Origin: Algoriphagus aquimarinus
GTDB lineage: Bacteria > Bacteroidota > Bacteroidia > Cytophagales > Cyclobacteriaceae
Reading direction: 5' to 3'
Length of the DNA: 64,000 nucleotides
Assembly (NCBI RefSeq): GCF_007997215.1
Contig: NZ_VORW01000009.1
Span: forward strand, 90,242 to 154,241
The position numbers and the translations under genes are program-made. Positions 63,800 through 64,000 of the stretch are shown one piece after another. A model generated the notes under the pieces. That model searched no databases and was not told the origin of the DNA. It was given only the letters and a program-made list of their open reading frames with translations. Each line of letters begins with the position of its first letter. Positions within the stretch are counted from its first letter, which is position 1.

Positions 63800-63878
63800 A
63801 GTCTTCAGACTTCTATTAAATAAGGCTTCTGCAAAGGCAATCACAAGACTTAATTCACAGGACACAAGTCTGAAGACT
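63800..63878. repeat. 13-bp inverted repeat (AGTCTTCAGACTT / AAGTCTGAAGACT)
   Basis: A perfect 13-bp inverted repeat at 63800-63812 and 63866-63878 has a 53-base spacer. Each arm is itself a small palindrome (GAAGTCT-TC-AGACTTC at 63798-63813). This could be the ends of a small nonautonomous element or repeated intergenic filler. No gene was seen from 63709 to the window end. Confidence 0.6.
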
Positions 63879-64000
63879 CATATCTTTGGAATGAATCAAA
63901 AAAACAGAATAATGGTGTAGCCAGACTTCGAGACTAAGTACGGCAATGTCGATACTGTGCGCAAGGAATCACACCTTTATTCTTTCCTCTTCAAATCTGA

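Overview
The window reads as a chromosomal segment of a Bacteroidota bacterium, most likely of the Cytophagales (Cyclobacteriaceae, Algoriphagus-like). The grounds are a SusC/SusD pair, large FG-GAP/VCBS lipoproteins with ASPIC/UnbV domains, DUF5686 and DUF4290 proteins, a 6-bladed beta-propeller lipoprotein beside an NVEALA-type peptide, many Bacteroidota lipoboxes, and A/T-rich gene starts with weak Shine-Dalgarno sites. The genus is inference. I saw no rRNA, tRNA, CRISPR array, intact transposase or phage gene.

Layout. 0-2.1 kb: 5' part of a DUF5686 outer-membrane protein (minus strand, cut by the window edge). 2.5-9.7 kb: a vanadium-haloperoxidase/PAP2 lipoprotein, a fused trehalose-phosphate synthase/phosphatase, a lipoprotein amidase and a GH15 glucoamylase/trehalase-like enzyme. 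The amidase and GH15 genes are separated by a gene remnant and a REP-like composite palindrome. 9.8-10.06 kb: 3' remnant of a beta-propeller gene. 10.4-26 kb: an uptake locus of SusC, SusD, a small lipoprotein and three tandem ~1,100-residue VCBS/ASPIC-UnbV lipoproteins. 26.1-29.9 kb (minus): sigma factor, anti-sigma-like protein, gmk and nadD. The 3' end of nadD is present twice, and the two copies flank a 1.65-kb beta-propeller/NVEALA cassette. 30-32 kb: two tandem LpxL-type acyltransferases.

32-36.4 kb: housekeeping block with a UvrD/PcrA helicase, DUF4290 and murA (active-site Cys replaced by Asp). 36.4-40.6 kb: a GT61 glycosyltransferase, then a tight operon of an IlvD/EDD sugar-acid dehydratase, an SDR and an acetoacetate-decarboxylase-like protein. 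40.7-48.6 kb: lipoprotein, NIF3-like protein, response regulator plus PAS histidine kinase, AraC-type regulator, and a stress-like cluster (cupin, two small proteins, CsbD-like, fatty acid desaturase). 48.8-61.6 kb: esterase-bicupin fusion, two S1 sulfatases, SDR, two multi-TM proteins, a Rid-like protein, a Tat-exported Gfo/Idh/MocA oxidoreductase, a Tat-exported TIM-barrel isomerase and two VOC proteins. This stretch suggests uptake and degradation of a modified, possibly sulfated glycan. 61.7-64 kb: a signal-less Deg/HtrA-like protease, an amidohydrolase deletion scar, a VF530 DNA-binding protein and a repeat-rich end.

The window combines a stable housekeeping backbone with accessory nutrient-acquisition modules. 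At least five gene remnants (7.4-7.6, 9.8-10.06, 26.1, 53.0-53.26 and 63.2-63.45 kb) mark places where accessory genes were gained and lost. No promoter could be assigned with confidence: I did not find clean Bacteroidota -33/-7 pairs at sensible distances.
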